A DNA stretch of 36,098 bases from Elusimicrobia bacterium RIFOXYA12_FULL_51_18 (GCA_001800245.1 MGVA01000042.1:1-36098), one strand, 5' to 3'. Numbered from the stretch's first letter, positions 14,357 to 26,118 are shown. Made by a program: numbers and translations. Notes: generated by a model from the letters alone, not told the origin.

Positions 14357-15243
14357 TTTATTCCCCTCTCTATATTAGTGTAGTCGAAATCCGCGCCCAG
14401 TATTATTCTGGCCTGGACAATGCCTATCCTGTCAACCTTGGAATATATCTCCAGACCCCTCAGCCCCAGAGTTTCCCTGAGCCGGAGTGCCCCTTCAAGG
14501 TTATCGGAACAGTTTACAATTTTTGTCTGTTTTTCCACACTGCCGTAAGTGCCGAAGTCTATCACGTCAAAACCTTTTTTGCGGAGGTATTTGGTGACCA
14601 GGCGGGCAAGGTCTTTCCTGCCCGAAGCGTTAAGGACCTCAAGGCGTACCAGATCCATAGCCGGTTCCGTTTCTCTAACCGCCGCAACCGCCTCCGGAAG
14701 TTCGCCGGGCCGGGACTTATCAAAATCTTCCTTTATAAAATTGGAAGAATTAAGGCGGGAAAGCTCCAGCGTTAAAAGGAAGAGATCATGTGCGGAAAGA
14801 TTTGTGGCTTCATTTTTTTTTAAATCCCGCAGATAGCGGAACAGCCCGCCAAGCTGCGCCGGACGCGCGCGCCAGGTGTTGACCAGTTTTTCAAAGGCGT
14901 CCATATCCGGCCCGCCCGTGGCCGCGACCTCTATGTAAGCCGGATCTTCCCGCGCGGTGTCCCCGCTTTTTGAAAAAAGCTTCAAAACTTCGCAAGCCCG
15001 CTGATATGCCGATCCGCTGCGCGCGGCTTTGGCCGGCAATCGCACGGCGTTGAGGGTCCTTGAAAAAGACTGGTAAATAAAAAGCATCGGCCGTTCTTTG
15101 TTCAACAGAACAAGTTCAACGTCTTCGTTGGCGGCCAGCCGCCTTGAGATGGGAGAAAGGTAATGCGCCGAGGCCAGGACCAGCGTAGCCAGGCCGCCGG
15201 CCGTGAGGATCATTATTTGCCTTTTTTTAACAGACTGTTCCAT
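14353..15243 (-). CDS. Membrane-anchored protein with LytR_C-type C-terminal domain
   Basis: A 296-residue protein. An N-terminal transmembrane segment (about residues 10-28, ILTAGGLATLVLASAHYL) follows a basic cytosolic tip, so most of it should be periplasmic. The last 95 residues match the LytR C-terminal domain: VRLEVLNASGRKDLARLVTKYL, then GFDVIDFG, KIVNCSDN, ALRLRETLGL and a final ARIILGADF. The middle (about 35-190) is helical-looking and is not the LCP phosphotransferase domain that usually precedes LytR_C. The start lies 31 bp inside the end of nadD-yqeK. Function unknown; cell-envelope association is likely. Confidence 0.8.
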   Translation of the reverse strand: MEQSVKKRQIMILTAGGLATLVLASAHYLSPISRRLAANEDVELVLLNKERPMLFIYQSFSRTLNAVRLPAKAARSGSAYQRACEVLKLFSKSGDTAREDPAYIEVAATGGPDMDAFEKLVNTWRARPAQLGGLFRYLRDLKKNEATNLSAHDLFLLTLELSRLNSSNFIKEDFDKSRPGELPEAVAAVRETEPAMDLVRLEVLNASGRKDLARLVTKYLRKKGFDVIDFGTYGSVEKQTKIVNCSDNLEGALRLRETLGLRGLEIYSKVDRIGIVQARIILGADFDYTNIERGIK

Positions 15244-16373
15244 ACTTTCACGCTTTCCGGATGCGGCCAGCCGCCGGACTTGAACGCATAGACAAGTTTA
15301 ACATAATTGGCGGCCGCGTAAGCCGCGTCCAGGTCTCTGAAAGCCAGTTGCCTGACCGCGCCCGCTTCTGGAAAATTCCGGCCGGCGGCCGCCAGATCTG
15401 AGACATACATTATCTTGTCCAGAAGCCCGGGAGAAACCGCCCCCAGGGTGTGGGAGCGTATGGCTTTCAGGACGGCGCGGTCTTTCACGCCGAAACTTTT
15501 TGCCGCCAGCTCCGCGCCGGCGTAAGAATGGAGGATAATGGGGGCTTTTTCCAGCGTTTCCCTTAACGCCGGGACCCTGAGCCGGGTTTTCAGGACGTAC
15601 GCGGACAAAGCGCGCGGGCCCAGGTCGCGGGCGGCGTCATGCAGCAATGCGGTAAGCGCCGTCTTTCGGAGATCGGCGCCGTATTTCAAGGCCAGTTCCA
15701 GCGCCAGCCGTGCGGTTTCCCTGGTATGACGGAACCGGGCCGGAGTCATCATCCCGGCGACCCTGCGGCGCAGGCCGGCAAAATAAAGCCCGCGCGCGGA
15801 TATATATTTTTTGGCGCCTTTAAAAAGTCCGGGCTGCTCAATACCCGCGAAAAGCCCCGTTTTCAGCGTGGTAGAGGAGATCAGAGGAAACCGGCCCCGG
15901 AGCAGCGTATAGGGAAGCCTGCGCGGATTTTTCAGCGGAAAACCTTTACGCGTCCCCACCAGCAGGCGGGCATCGGCCAGGATACGCCGGTAATTCTTCC
16001 AGCGGTGAAAAGTTTCAAGACAATCGGAACCCATCAAGAAGTAAAACTCTGCGCCGGGATGTTTCTTTCTGAAAAACGACACTGTCCGCCAGGTATAGGT
16101 CAGGCGGCCGCGTTCAAATTCATAAGGATGTATTTTTACGCGCGTTTCTCCGCCGAGGCCGGCGGACTTCAGTCCGGATCTAAGCATCGCGGCGCGCTCG
16201 CCGAAAGCGGCGCAGGGGAGATCTTTAAACGGAGAACGCAGACCGGGAACCACATAGAGAACCGCCGGGTCCAGAACCTTCAAGGCGGACCCGATAAGGG
16301 CGAAATGTCCCCTGTGCGGGGGATCAAAAGTGCCGCCGTAAATTATGATCTTTTGTTTCTCGCCCCTGTTCAT
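15213..16373 (-). CDS. nadD: NadD-YqeK fusion: nicotinate-nucleotide adenylyltransferase plus HD-domain dinucleotide hydrolase
   Basis: A 386-residue two-domain enzyme. Residues about 8-195 are NadD, adenylylating nicotinate mononucleotide: GGTFDPPHRGH (nucleotidyl-transfer motif), LMGSDCLETFHRW and the ISSTTLK end motif. Residues about 205-380 are a YqeK-type HD domain, which hydrolyses Ap4A-like dinucleotides: RHTRETA, ALLHDAARDL (HD pair), LHSYAGAE and IRSHTLG. In many bacteria nadD and yqeK are adjacent separate genes; here they are one frame, with both motif sets intact. An AGGAG site precedes the ATG. First gene of the argS operon. Confidence 0.92.
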   Translation of the reverse strand: MNRGEKQKIIIYGGTFDPPHRGHFALIGSALKVLDPAVLYVVPGLRSPFKDLPCAAFGERAAMLRSGLKSAGLGGETRVKIHPYEFERGRLTYTWRTVSFFRKKHPGAEFYFLMGSDCLETFHRWKNYRRILADARLLVGTRKGFPLKNPRRLPYTLLRGRFPLISSTTLKTGLFAGIEQPGLFKGAKKYISARGLYFAGLRRRVAGMMTPARFRHTRETARLALELALKYGADLRKTALTALLHDAARDLGPRALSAYVLKTRLRVPALRETLEKAPIILHSYAGAELAAKSFGVKDRAVLKAIRSHTLGAVSPGLLDKIMYVSDLAAAGRNFPEAGAVRQLAFRDLDAAYAAANYVKLVYAFKSGGWPHPESVKVWNSLLKKGK

Positions 16374-16490
16374 GCCGGCTTATCTCCTGTGACCGCTTTA
16401 CAGCCATCGGCCCTGTTGAGACACCCGTGAGGGCTGACTTCTCCAGCAAACCGAACACGCGGCCGGAGCCGCCCGCCCGCAAAGCCCGTG

Positions 16491-16530
16491 TTGTACGGCC
16501 CGGATAACGGATTATATTGTATAATATACT
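16491..16530. promoter_or_regulatory. Divergent promoter region between nadD-yqeK and the DUF2064 gene
   Basis: The stretch ATTATATTGTATAATAT (16511-16527) is nearly palindromic and supplies -10 boxes on both strands: TATATT (16513-16518) or TATAAT (16520-16525) forward, and TATAAT reverse (complement of 16511-16516). TTGTAC (16491-16496) is a forward -35 candidate 16 bp before TATATT. The rest of the 190-bp gap is GC-rich with one GCCCT/AGGGC hairpin. Confidence 0.45.
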
Positions 16531-16563
16531 TAAAGTTCGTACTTTAAAAAGCCACCGTACACT

Positions 16564-17316
16564 ATGAGTTCCAAGCGCGACAACTGTATAATCCTCCTGA
16601 TAGAACCGCCCGTTACGGAACGCATCGATCCGGAATTTGTAAACGCTTTCGGCGCGGAGCGCGCCGTGCATATACATCTTGAACTTCTTCAGAACGCCTA
16701 TAAATTGGCTAAGAATTTTAAAGATTCCATACTGATCCTTTCATTTGACAAATCCCCCCGGCATCCCGACCTGACCTGGCTTGATACCGAAGACCCCGGG
16801 TTTCTGGAAGCCAAAGGCAAAAATTCGGAGGACAGAATCACGGAGGCTTTTCAATTGGCCTTCAACACCGGGGCTAAAAAGGTACTGCTTTTAAGCCACC
16901 TGTCTCCGGAAGTTAAATCCGAATGGCTTTATCAGGCTTTTGACTCGGTTGCCGAAAAGACCCTCGCCTTGGGCCTTAACCAAGACGGCTCAATTTATCT
17001 CGTGGGCCTGACCCTGAACAACCTCAAGGTACTGGAAAGATTGTCATTCATATCCGCAAAAACGGCGGAGGAGATAACCGAACATACAAAAAAGAACAAG
17101 CTCGGCGTTTTCTCCCTGCCGGAGGCTTACGCCGTAAAGAACGAGGAGAATCTGCGCAAATGGATGGAATCGAGGGATTCCGCCCAGTCGCTCTTTAAAG
17201 CTCCCTCCGGCCCCGGCGCGGCTCCCCATGAAGAAAAGAAGCACGGCGGGCGCGGCCACAAAAATCCGGCCTCGCAGCCTCAGCCTTTACCCGGCGCGGA
17301 AAGAAAACCGCTTTAA
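16564..17316 (+). CDS. DUF2064 (GT-A-like) family protein with degenerate metal site
   Basis: A 250-residue protein. The segment KKVLLLSHLSPEVKSEWLYQAFDSV, read with LGLNQDGSIYLVGL about 20 residues later, matches the DUF2064/TarA-like nucleotidyl- or glycosyl-transferase fold (normally GxDCPxLxxxxLxxAF and GPxxDGGYYLIGL). The usual acidic D-C-P is replaced by HLSP and the Gly-Gly-Tyr by Gly-Ser-Ile, so metal binding and catalysis are doubtful. Residues after 205 are a Pro/Lys/Gly-rich tail. No ribosome-binding site is clear at the ATG. A 129-bp gap separates it from the tldE-like gene; co-transcription is possible. Confidence 0.65.
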   Translation: MSSKRDNCIILLIEPPVTERIDPEFVNAFGAERAVHIHLELLQNAYKLAKNFKDSILILSFDKSPRHPDLTWLDTEDPGFLEAKGKNSEDRITEAFQLAFNTGAKKVLLLSHLSPEVKSEWLYQAFDSVAEKTLALGLNQDGSIYLVGLTLNNLKVLERLSFISAKTAEEITEHTKKNKLGVFSLPEAYAVKNEENLRKWMESRDSAQSLFKAPSGPGAAPHEEKKHGGRGHKNPASQPQPLPGAERKPL

Positions 17317-17445
17317 CCCCAAAATTTCAGTTCCCGGCCGCCCTCATTTGCCGCTTGATAATAGCTCCTGCCGTTGCACCGCCGGCATGATAAACGTTAA
17401 AGATAAGAAATTACCAGGTTATAGCGCCTTCGGAGGTTTCCCCTG

Positions 17446-18774
17446 ATGCACGACCATAGAACCATCTGCGAACGTATCCTGCGCCTGGCCGGACGCTGCC
17501 CGGCTGAAGTAATAATAACCTCTACGGATTCGGCATTGACCCGCTTTGCCGGCAACGTTATTTCCCAAAACGTCTCCAACACCGCCACCGAAATATCGGT
17601 TCGCTTGACCGACAAAGGCCGCGTGACCAGATTTACCCTCAACCAACCCTCCGAAACCGCGCTGAAAATGGGGTTTTCCCGCGCGCTTGAAACGCTTAGA
17701 ACCCAGAAGAAAAACCCCCGCCTTATGCCGCTGTCGAAACCCGTTCCCGTTAAGAAGACTAAAAAACTATTTTTTCCGGGCACGGCGGAGCTGCCGCCGG
17801 CGGAGCGGGCGGCACGCGCAGGCATATTGATAAAAAAATGCAAAAAGGCCGGAGCGACAGCCTACGGGACCTATGAGAACGGCGCCGCGGCCATCACGGT
17901 AGCCAACACTTACGGAGTACGCGCGTTCCACAAAGAAAGCTACGCCATATACAGCGTGACCGTCAGGGACGGGAACGGTTCCGGCTGGGCGGAATCCCCC
18001 GCCTCCGATGCGCGGGAAATAGACTTCGACCGCGTTGACCGGACGGCCATGGAAAAGGCGCTTCTTTCCAGAAATCCGAGGAGCGTAAAACCCGGCCGTT
18101 ACACAGTGATCCTTGAGCCGGCGGCGGCCGCTGATCTCGTATTATTTATGGGCATCTACGGTTTCGCCGCGCAGTTCTATCAGGAGGGACAAAGCTTCGT
18201 AACAGGAAAATTGGGTGAAAAGGTCGTGAGCGAAAAGATAACAATAGAGGACAACGCTCTGGACGGCTTAAGCGCCGGCATGCCTTTTGATTATGAGGGG
18301 ATGCCCAGGCGAAAAGTTACGCTTATAGAAACCGGCGTCGCGCGGGCGCTGGTCCACGACAGAAAAACCGCCGCCCTGGCGGGGAGAACAACCACCGGGC
18401 ATGCCCTGCCAGTCCCCAATACTTACGGTCCCATCCCGGCTAATCTCGCGTTGCTGAAAGGCGGCTCATCCATGGAGGAAATGATAAAAAGCACTAAAAA
18501 AGGTATTTTAGTGACCAATTTTCACTATACCAACCTTCTCAAACCTCTCACCGTGAAAATGACGGGCATGACCAGGGATGGAACCTTTATGATAGAGAAC
18601 GGACGCGTGGCTTATCCGATAAAAAATCTGCGGTTCACCGAAAGCGCCGTAGAGGCGTTCAATAGAGTGGAGGCCGTGGGCGATAAGCCGCAGGCGTATA
18701 TTTCCTGGGGCCGTGTATCCGCGCCGGCCCTCAAGATAAGGAATTTTAATTTCTCCTCATCTACGGAATTCTAA
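17446..18774 (+). CDS. TldE/PmbA-like subunit of the TldD-TldE metalloprotease
   Basis: A 442-residue protein of the PmbA/TldD superfamily. It lacks HExxxH, as expected for TldE, the partner of the catalytic TldD next door. Family marks include VANTYGVRAFHKESYAIYSVTV (separate strands around 145-165), SVKPGRYTVILEP, the FYQEGQSFVTGKLGEKV region, NALDGLSAGMPFDYEGMPRRKV and the C-terminal MIENGRVAYPIKNLRFTESAVE. A GGAGG site lies 9 bases before the ATG. The complex cleaves unfolded peptides and can mature peptide precursors; no such precursor is evident here. Confidence 0.9.
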   Translation: MHDHRTICERILRLAGRCPAEVIITSTDSALTRFAGNVISQNVSNTATEISVRLTDKGRVTRFTLNQPSETALKMGFSRALETLRTQKKNPRLMPLSKPVPVKKTKKLFFPGTAELPPAERAARAGILIKKCKKAGATAYGTYENGAAAITVANTYGVRAFHKESYAIYSVTVRDGNGSGWAESPASDAREIDFDRVDRTAMEKALLSRNPRSVKPGRYTVILEPAAAADLVLFMGIYGFAAQFYQEGQSFVTGKLGEKVVSEKITIEDNALDGLSAGMPFDYEGMPRRKVTLIETGVARALVHDRKTAALAGRTTTGHALPVPNTYGPIPANLALLKGGSSMEEMIKSTKKGILVTNFHYTNLLKPLTVKMTGMTRDGTFMIENGRVAYPIKNLRFTESAVEAFNRVEAVGDKPQAYISWGRVSAPALKIRNFNFSSSTEF

Positions 18775-18823
18775 AATCAAGCATCGCCCTTTTAAAACCA
18801 GATCACTCTAAACGGAGACCATA

Positions 18824-20269
18824 ATGTTCACCTTCGCTAATAAAGCCATTGAAATAGCGGATAAACACAAGGCCGATTTCGGCGACATACGCATAATTGA
18901 GGCCAGGCGCCAGACGTTGAGCGTAAAACAAGGAGAGATCGGCGCTCTTAACGACACCGTGACTCTGGGTTTCGGCGTGCGCATACTTTTTGACGGCGCC
19001 TGGGGCTTCGCTTCCAGCGACCTAATGACCGCCGGCGAAATAGAGCGCGTGACCAAATTCGCCTTAAACATAGCCAAAGCCAGCGCCACTTTAAAAAATA
19101 AAAAAGTGCGCCTCGCCCATGAACCCGCCTATCGGGACTTCTGGCAAACGCCGTTCATCACGGATCCGTTCGCAGTCGCCATAGAGAAGAAACTGGATAT
19201 GCTTTTCGCTATTGATAAAGTCCTGAGAAAGGACGCGAAAATAAAATCCGCAGTCTCCAGCATGGACTTTATCAGAGAACACCAGTGGCACATGACCACG
19301 GAAGGCTCCAGGATCGAGCAGGTGCTGCTTTCAAGCGGCGCGGGCTACGTCTGCCATGCCGTGGACAAAGGCGAAGCCCAGACCCGTTCTTATCCGTCCA
19401 CACACGGCGGCCAGACCCTCTCCATGGGATATGAACTTATAGAAAGCCTGGATCTGCCGGGAAACGCGGAACGCGTCCGCGGCGAAGCCGTGGCGCTTTT
19501 AACCGCGCCGGCCTGCCCGCGCGGCCGCAAAGACCTTATCATCTACGGCAACCAGCTGGCCCTTCAGATCCACGAATCCGTGGGCCATGCCTGCGAACTT
19601 GACCGGGTTCTGGGTTACGAAGAATCCTACGCGGGGTCCAGCTTCGCCACCACCGAAAAACTGGGGGATTTCCGCTATGGTTCGCCCATAGTAAATCTTG
19701 TGGCCGACGCCACGCTGCCCGGCGGCCTGGCCACCGCCGGTTACGACGACGATGCGGTAAAAGCCCAGCGCTGGCACATAGTTAAAGAAGGCGTCCTGAG
19801 CGGCTACATGACCAACAGGGAATTCGCCGGTCGAATAAACAAAGACCGCAGTTGGGGTTCTTGCCGGGCCGACGGCCATAATAATATACCGATAACAAGG
19901 ATCTGCAACCTCAGCCTTATGCCGGGATCCGTATCCGAAGAGGATCTTATCAAAGATACAAAAGACGGCGTCATCATGGAAAATAACAGATCCTGGAGCA
20001 TTGACCAGAAGCGCCTGAACTTTCAGTTCGGCTGTGAGATAGGCTGGCTGGTAAAGAACGGAAAAAAAACGAAGATGATAAAAAATCCCACCTACCAGGG
20101 CATCACGCCGGAATTCTGGAATTCCTGCGACGCCATCGCGAACGAGAATTCCTGGCGTCTGTGGGGCGTGGCGAATTGCGGCAAGGGCCAACCCACCCAA
20201 ACCGCTATGATGTGCCACGGGAACAGCCCTTCCCGCTTCAGGAAAGTTAAAATAGGAGTGACCGCCTGA
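18824..20269 (+). CDS. tldD: Metalloprotease TldD
   Basis: Catalytic subunit of the TldD-TldE protease, 481 residues as expected. The zinc motif HESVGH is at residues 250-255 (QLALQIHESVGHACELDR). It is followed by GYEESYAGSSFAT and the Asp/Gly-rich ATLPGGLATAGYDDD strand. C-terminal elements RADGHNNIPITRICNLSLMPG and a late Cys-rich region (NSCDAIANEN, NCGKGQP, MCHG) are in place. It follows the tldE-like gene by 49 bp with an ACGGAGA site. The next 332 bp to dnaA carry the presumed origin. Confidence 0.94.
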   Translation: MFTFANKAIEIADKHKADFGDIRIIEARRQTLSVKQGEIGALNDTVTLGFGVRILFDGAWGFASSDLMTAGEIERVTKFALNIAKASATLKNKKVRLAHEPAYRDFWQTPFITDPFAVAIEKKLDMLFAIDKVLRKDAKIKSAVSSMDFIREHQWHMTTEGSRIEQVLLSSGAGYVCHAVDKGEAQTRSYPSTHGGQTLSMGYELIESLDLPGNAERVRGEAVALLTAPACPRGRKDLIIYGNQLALQIHESVGHACELDRVLGYEESYAGSSFATTEKLGDFRYGSPIVNLVADATLPGGLATAGYDDDAVKAQRWHIVKEGVLSGYMTNREFAGRINKDRSWGSCRADGHNNIPITRICNLSLMPGSVSEEDLIKDTKDGVIMENNRSWSIDQKRLNFQFGCEIGWLVKNGKKTKMIKNPTYQGITPEFWNSCDAIANENSWRLWGVANCGKGQPTQTAMMCHGNSPSRFRKVKIGVTA

Positions 20270-20601
20270 TACAAAATGGTCCCTTTCCGGTAAATACCGG
20301 CCTATCCGCTTAATTCGGATAATAGGTAAGCCGGAAATTACGGTTTCCGCAATCCTCACCCATTTATTAATTATAATATACCACAAACAATACCTGAAAA
20401 TACCTGTTGACTTTTTCGGTTAAAAAAACTACCCTTATTAAAGGTTCTAATGTGTTTAATAAGCATTTAATATCTATTTAACACGGCCCTATAGCAGGTT
20501 GCTCATTAATAATATTAAAAATAGTTATTAACCAAAAAAATGCTTGTTTTATAAACACTTTTTAAGTTTTGGCATAATCTACTAACAGTTGTGGATAAGT
20601 T
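20270..20601 (+). other. AT-rich spacer upstream of dnaA, probable oriC
   Basis: A gene-free 332 bp. The first part holds a hairpin (TATCCG-CTTAATT-CGGATA, near 20293-20311) inside a wider CCGG-flanked inverted repeat. From about 20370 the DNA is strongly AT-rich and could be the unwinding region. Two perfect DnaA boxes (TTATCCACA on the minus strand) end it, with one 1-mismatch box TTATAAACA at 20549-20557. Reading away from the boxes on the minus strand, TTAGTAGATT follows 4 bases after them and resembles DnaA-trio repeats. TTGACT (20407-20412), 17 bp, TACCCT is a candidate dnaA promoter. Gene context supports the origin call; strand-skew was not computed. Confidence 0.65.
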
Positions 20602-20609
20602 GTGGATAA
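20590..20609 (-). promoter_or_regulatory. Two perfect DnaA boxes, one over the dnaA start codon
   Basis: TGTGGATAA occurs at 20590-20598 and 20601-20609 (TTATCCACA on the minus strand), two bases apart. The second contains the GTG start of dnaA at 20602. DnaA-ATP bound here should block dnaA transcription or translation start and also seed the origin complex. Confidence 0.85.
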
Positions 20610-21978
20610 CCCTACAGACATAAAAGAAATTTGGCAGGATATATTAAAAAGGCTTGAAGGCGATATAGGTCTTGAAGCCGTGGATCTTTGGCTTAGGCCG
20701 ATAAAGCCGCTGGTAATAGAGGCCGACACTCTCAAGTTGGAAGTACCGGATCCGATAATATATAAGACCGTTAAAGAACGGTATGAAGAAAATATAGTGA
20801 AAACGGCGTTAGCCGTAACCGGAAATAACTTCACTATAAATTATTCATTATCTCTCGCATCAAGCGAACCAAAACCGGCGCCGAAAATTGAACCGGCTCG
20901 CGAAGGCCATCTTACCCGCGCGCCCGGCATGGGTCAAACCCAGGCTTTTGCGTTCAATCCCAATTACACTTTTGAGACTTTTATAGAGGGCGCTTCCAAT
21001 AGATTCGCCTACGCTTCCGCTGTAGCCCTGGCTCAGAAACCCGGTAAATCCAATCCTTTCTTCATTTACAGCGCTCCGGGTCTGGGAAAAACTCATCTTC
21101 TTCACGGAATCGCTAATGAGATGCTTAAAAACAACCCCGGCGCCAGGATAATTTACACGGCAAGCGAAAATTTCGTCAACGAATATATAGAGAACCTGCA
21201 GAACAAGACCCCGGAAGCTTTCAGAAATAAATACAGAAAACTGGACTGCATACTCCTTGACGATATTCAGTTCCTTATCGGCAAGGATAAAAGCGAAGAA
21301 GAATTTTTCTATACCTTTAATTCCCTTTTCGAATCAAAAAAACAGATAGTAGTAACCTCCGACAGGCCTCCCAAGGAATTAGCCCTGAACCAGCGCCTGG
21401 TTTCCAGGTTTCTTTCCGGCCTGGCGGTGGACATTAAGATGCCCGATTTTGAGACACGTATCGCCATTCTCCGGCAGAAAAAAGAAATGCATAAATTCAC
21501 GATTCCGGACGATGTCATAACTTTTATAGCTGAGAATGTAAAAAAGAATATAAGAGAACTTGAGGGCTGTCTTATAACCGTGGGAAATTACTGTTCCAAT
21601 ATGCGTACCCATCCGACGATAGATATAGTAAAGGAAATAATAAAGGACCACATCGCCCCCGGAGACCAGGAAGACAGCCGGATAAACATCGACCTGATAA
21701 AAACCGTGGTAGCCGATAAATACGGCATGGACAGGAAAGATTTTAAATCCCCGCGTAAAACCGAAGCTATAGCTTTCCCGCGCCAGATAGCGATGTTTCT
21801 GGCCTGCGACCTCACTGAAATGTCTCTCCCGGAGATAGGAGATTCTTTCAACAGGGACCACACCACTGTGATGTTCGCGCGGGATAAAATAAAACAACTG
21901 GTACATACGGATCCCTATTTTAATGAAGTGATAAACCAGTTGATATCTAAGATAAAAGCTGTTAGTAACTCTTCATAA
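20602..21978 (+). CDS. dnaA: Chromosomal replication initiator DnaA
   Basis: AAA+ initiator that binds DnaA boxes and opens oriC. The 458-residue length is normal. Domain I starts at once (IWQDILKRLEGDIGLEAVDLWLRPIKPL), domain II is a short linker (about 75-110), Walker A is SAPGLGKTH near 155-163 and Walker B CILLDDIQF near 216. The DNA-binding signature FNRDHTTVMFARDKI is near 414-428. GTG at 20602 is the only plausible start: an in-frame TAA ends just upstream, and domain I needs these first residues. No ribosome-binding site is visible. Confidence 0.97.
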   Translation: MDNPTDIKEIWQDILKRLEGDIGLEAVDLWLRPIKPLVIEADTLKLEVPDPIIYKTVKERYEENIVKTALAVTGNNFTINYSLSLASSEPKPAPKIEPAREGHLTRAPGMGQTQAFAFNPNYTFETFIEGASNRFAYASAVALAQKPGKSNPFFIYSAPGLGKTHLLHGIANEMLKNNPGARIIYTASENFVNEYIENLQNKTPEAFRNKYRKLDCILLDDIQFLIGKDKSEEEFFYTFNSLFESKKQIVVTSDRPPKELALNQRLVSRFLSGLAVDIKMPDFETRIAILRQKKEMHKFTIPDDVITFIAENVKKNIRELEGCLITVGNYCSNMRTHPTIDIVKEIIKDHIAPGDQEDSRINIDLIKTVVADKYGMDRKDFKSPRKTEAIAFPRQIAMFLACDLTEMSLPEIGDSFNRDHTTVMFARDKIKQLVHTDPYFNEVINQLISKIKAVSNSS

Positions 21979-22003
21979 CCCCTGAAAAAGAGATTTTTTG
22001 GGG
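21979..22003 (+). terminator. Possible terminator or attenuator between dnaA and dnaN
   Basis: CCCC (21979-21982) and an A5 run pair with T6 and GGGG (22000-22003), with a 4-base loop region. No T run follows, so termination may be partial. It suggests that dnaN also has its own promoter in the 123-bp gap. Confidence 0.4.
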
Positions 22004-22027
22004 AATGTATTAGTAAATTTGGTTGAG

Positions 22028-22059
22028 ATGTTAGTATTTTTTCCAAATAGAACTAACAT
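22028..22059. promoter_or_regulatory. Operator-like inverted repeat upstream of dnaN
   Basis: A perfect 8-bp inverted repeat, ATGTTAGT (22028-22035) and ACTAACAT (22052-22059), separated by 16 bp, 42 bp before the dnaN ATG. The spacing fits a dimeric regulator on about two helical turns. No regulator is identified. Confidence 0.35.
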
Positions 22060-22101
22060 TATTAACATTATAAACACCCACTATTAAAGACGGAGAATAC
22101 G

Positions 22102-23217
22102 ATGAAAATAAATAGTAATAGGGAAAAACTAATAAAAGGTCTCCAAACCATACAAGCCGGCGTTTCCGCCAAAACCGGCACCATACCTATACTACAGAAC
22201 TTTTTAATGGAAACGGAAGATAAGGGCCTTAAAGTGGTTTTTACGGACCTGGAAATGGCCATAAAACATCATATAAATGTGGATGTAAAGACTGAGGGAA
22301 GCATAACTATACCCATAAAAAAGTTTATGGAAATAGTCCAGAATATGGGAGAAGAGTCGGAAGTTAATATATCGGTTGATGATTCCAACAGAGTGGCTAT
22401 AAATAGCGGTAAATCCAAATTTAAATTAAGCGGCGCGCCCAAAAACGATTATCCGGTAATCCCGGACCTTGATGAAAGCAACTCCTTCAAGATTCCCTCC
22501 GGAATACTGTTTTCAATGATAAGCGGTACTATTTTTTCCGCTTCAACGGAGGATGATAGGCATTTTTTAAACGGTCTCCTCTGGAAATATGAAAAAGAAA
22601 TTTTTTGCGTGGTGGCCACCGATGGACGGCGCCTGGCGCTGGCTTCCACGGATAAAGTGAAAATAAAAAAAGATTTTAAAATAATAGTGCCTTCCAAAAT
22701 ATTAAATGAAATGGTTAAGTTTATAAAATCGTCGGATATAGACGATAAAGATGAAATATTGGTGGGGCTTTCTCCTAATCAGATCGGTTTTAAAATAGCA
22801 AAAACGGTTTTTATTTCAAGGCTTATAGAGGGTAACTTTCCGGCTTATGACCAGATCATTCCCAAAACCAAGGAAATTTCCGTGGAGATAAATACTCCGA
22901 AGCTGGCGGCCGTGACCAAAAGGGCGGCTATATGCTCTAACGAGCGCGGCGGAGTGGTTAAATACACCTTTAAAAAAGGGATGCTTATTGTAAATTCTTC
23001 TTCCCAGACCATGGATTTTGAGGATGAATTGGAAGTTGATTATAAAGGCAAAGATTTTCAGATCAGTTTTAATCCCAAATTTATATTGGACATACTGAGG
23101 ACTGTCGGGGAACAGAACATTATTCTTGATTTTAACACTCCATCAACTCCGGTCATGGCTAGAATACCCGGCAACGAAGACTTTACATACATAGTAATGC
23201 CGCTCAGAACGCAGTGA
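22102..23217 (+). CDS. dnaN: DNA polymerase III beta sliding clamp
   Basis: Ring-shaped processivity clamp of the replicase, 371 residues as usual, with three repeated clamp folds. Typical segments are LIKGLQTIQAGVSAKTGTIPILQNFLMETED at the N-terminus (read as helix plus first strand), LNGLLWKYEKEIFCVVATDGRRLALA in the middle, RLIEGNFPAYDQIIPK in domain 3 start and the closing YIVMPLRTQ, the conserved C-terminal end. A GGAG site precedes the ATG. Codon use is richer in AT-ending codons (ATA, AAA, AAT) than in flanking genes, in keeping with the AT-rich origin segment. Confidence 0.97.
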   Translation: MKINSNREKLIKGLQTIQAGVSAKTGTIPILQNFLMETEDKGLKVVFTDLEMAIKHHINVDVKTEGSITIPIKKFMEIVQNMGEESEVNISVDDSNRVAINSGKSKFKLSGAPKNDYPVIPDLDESNSFKIPSGILFSMISGTIFSASTEDDRHFLNGLLWKYEKEIFCVVATDGRRLALASTDKVKIKKDFKIIVPSKILNEMVKFIKSSDIDDKDEILVGLSPNQIGFKIAKTVFISRLIEGNFPAYDQIIPKTKEISVEINTPKLAAVTKRAAICSNERGGVVKYTFKKGMLIVNSSSQTMDFEDELEVDYKGKDFQISFNPKFILDILRTVGEQNIILDFNTPSTPVMARIPGNEDFTYIVMPLRTQ

Positions 23218-23318
23218 TCTGACTTATAAAACAGATAACAGGCGGTGGATATTGGGATTTGCCGAAATTTTTACCGGTACATATTTTCAGTTACCCCTTA
23301 TTATAAGCCACTATCATA

Positions 23319-26073
<2,755 letters not shown>

Positions 26074-26118
26074 CGGGTGTCGAAGAGTTTTAACATGCCG
26101 GCGTTAACCCGAACCGTG

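Noticed and set aside
19499-20386. 295-residue antisense frame over the end of tldD
   Set aside because: The tldD frame has its zinc motif and full length; the antisense product has no family features.
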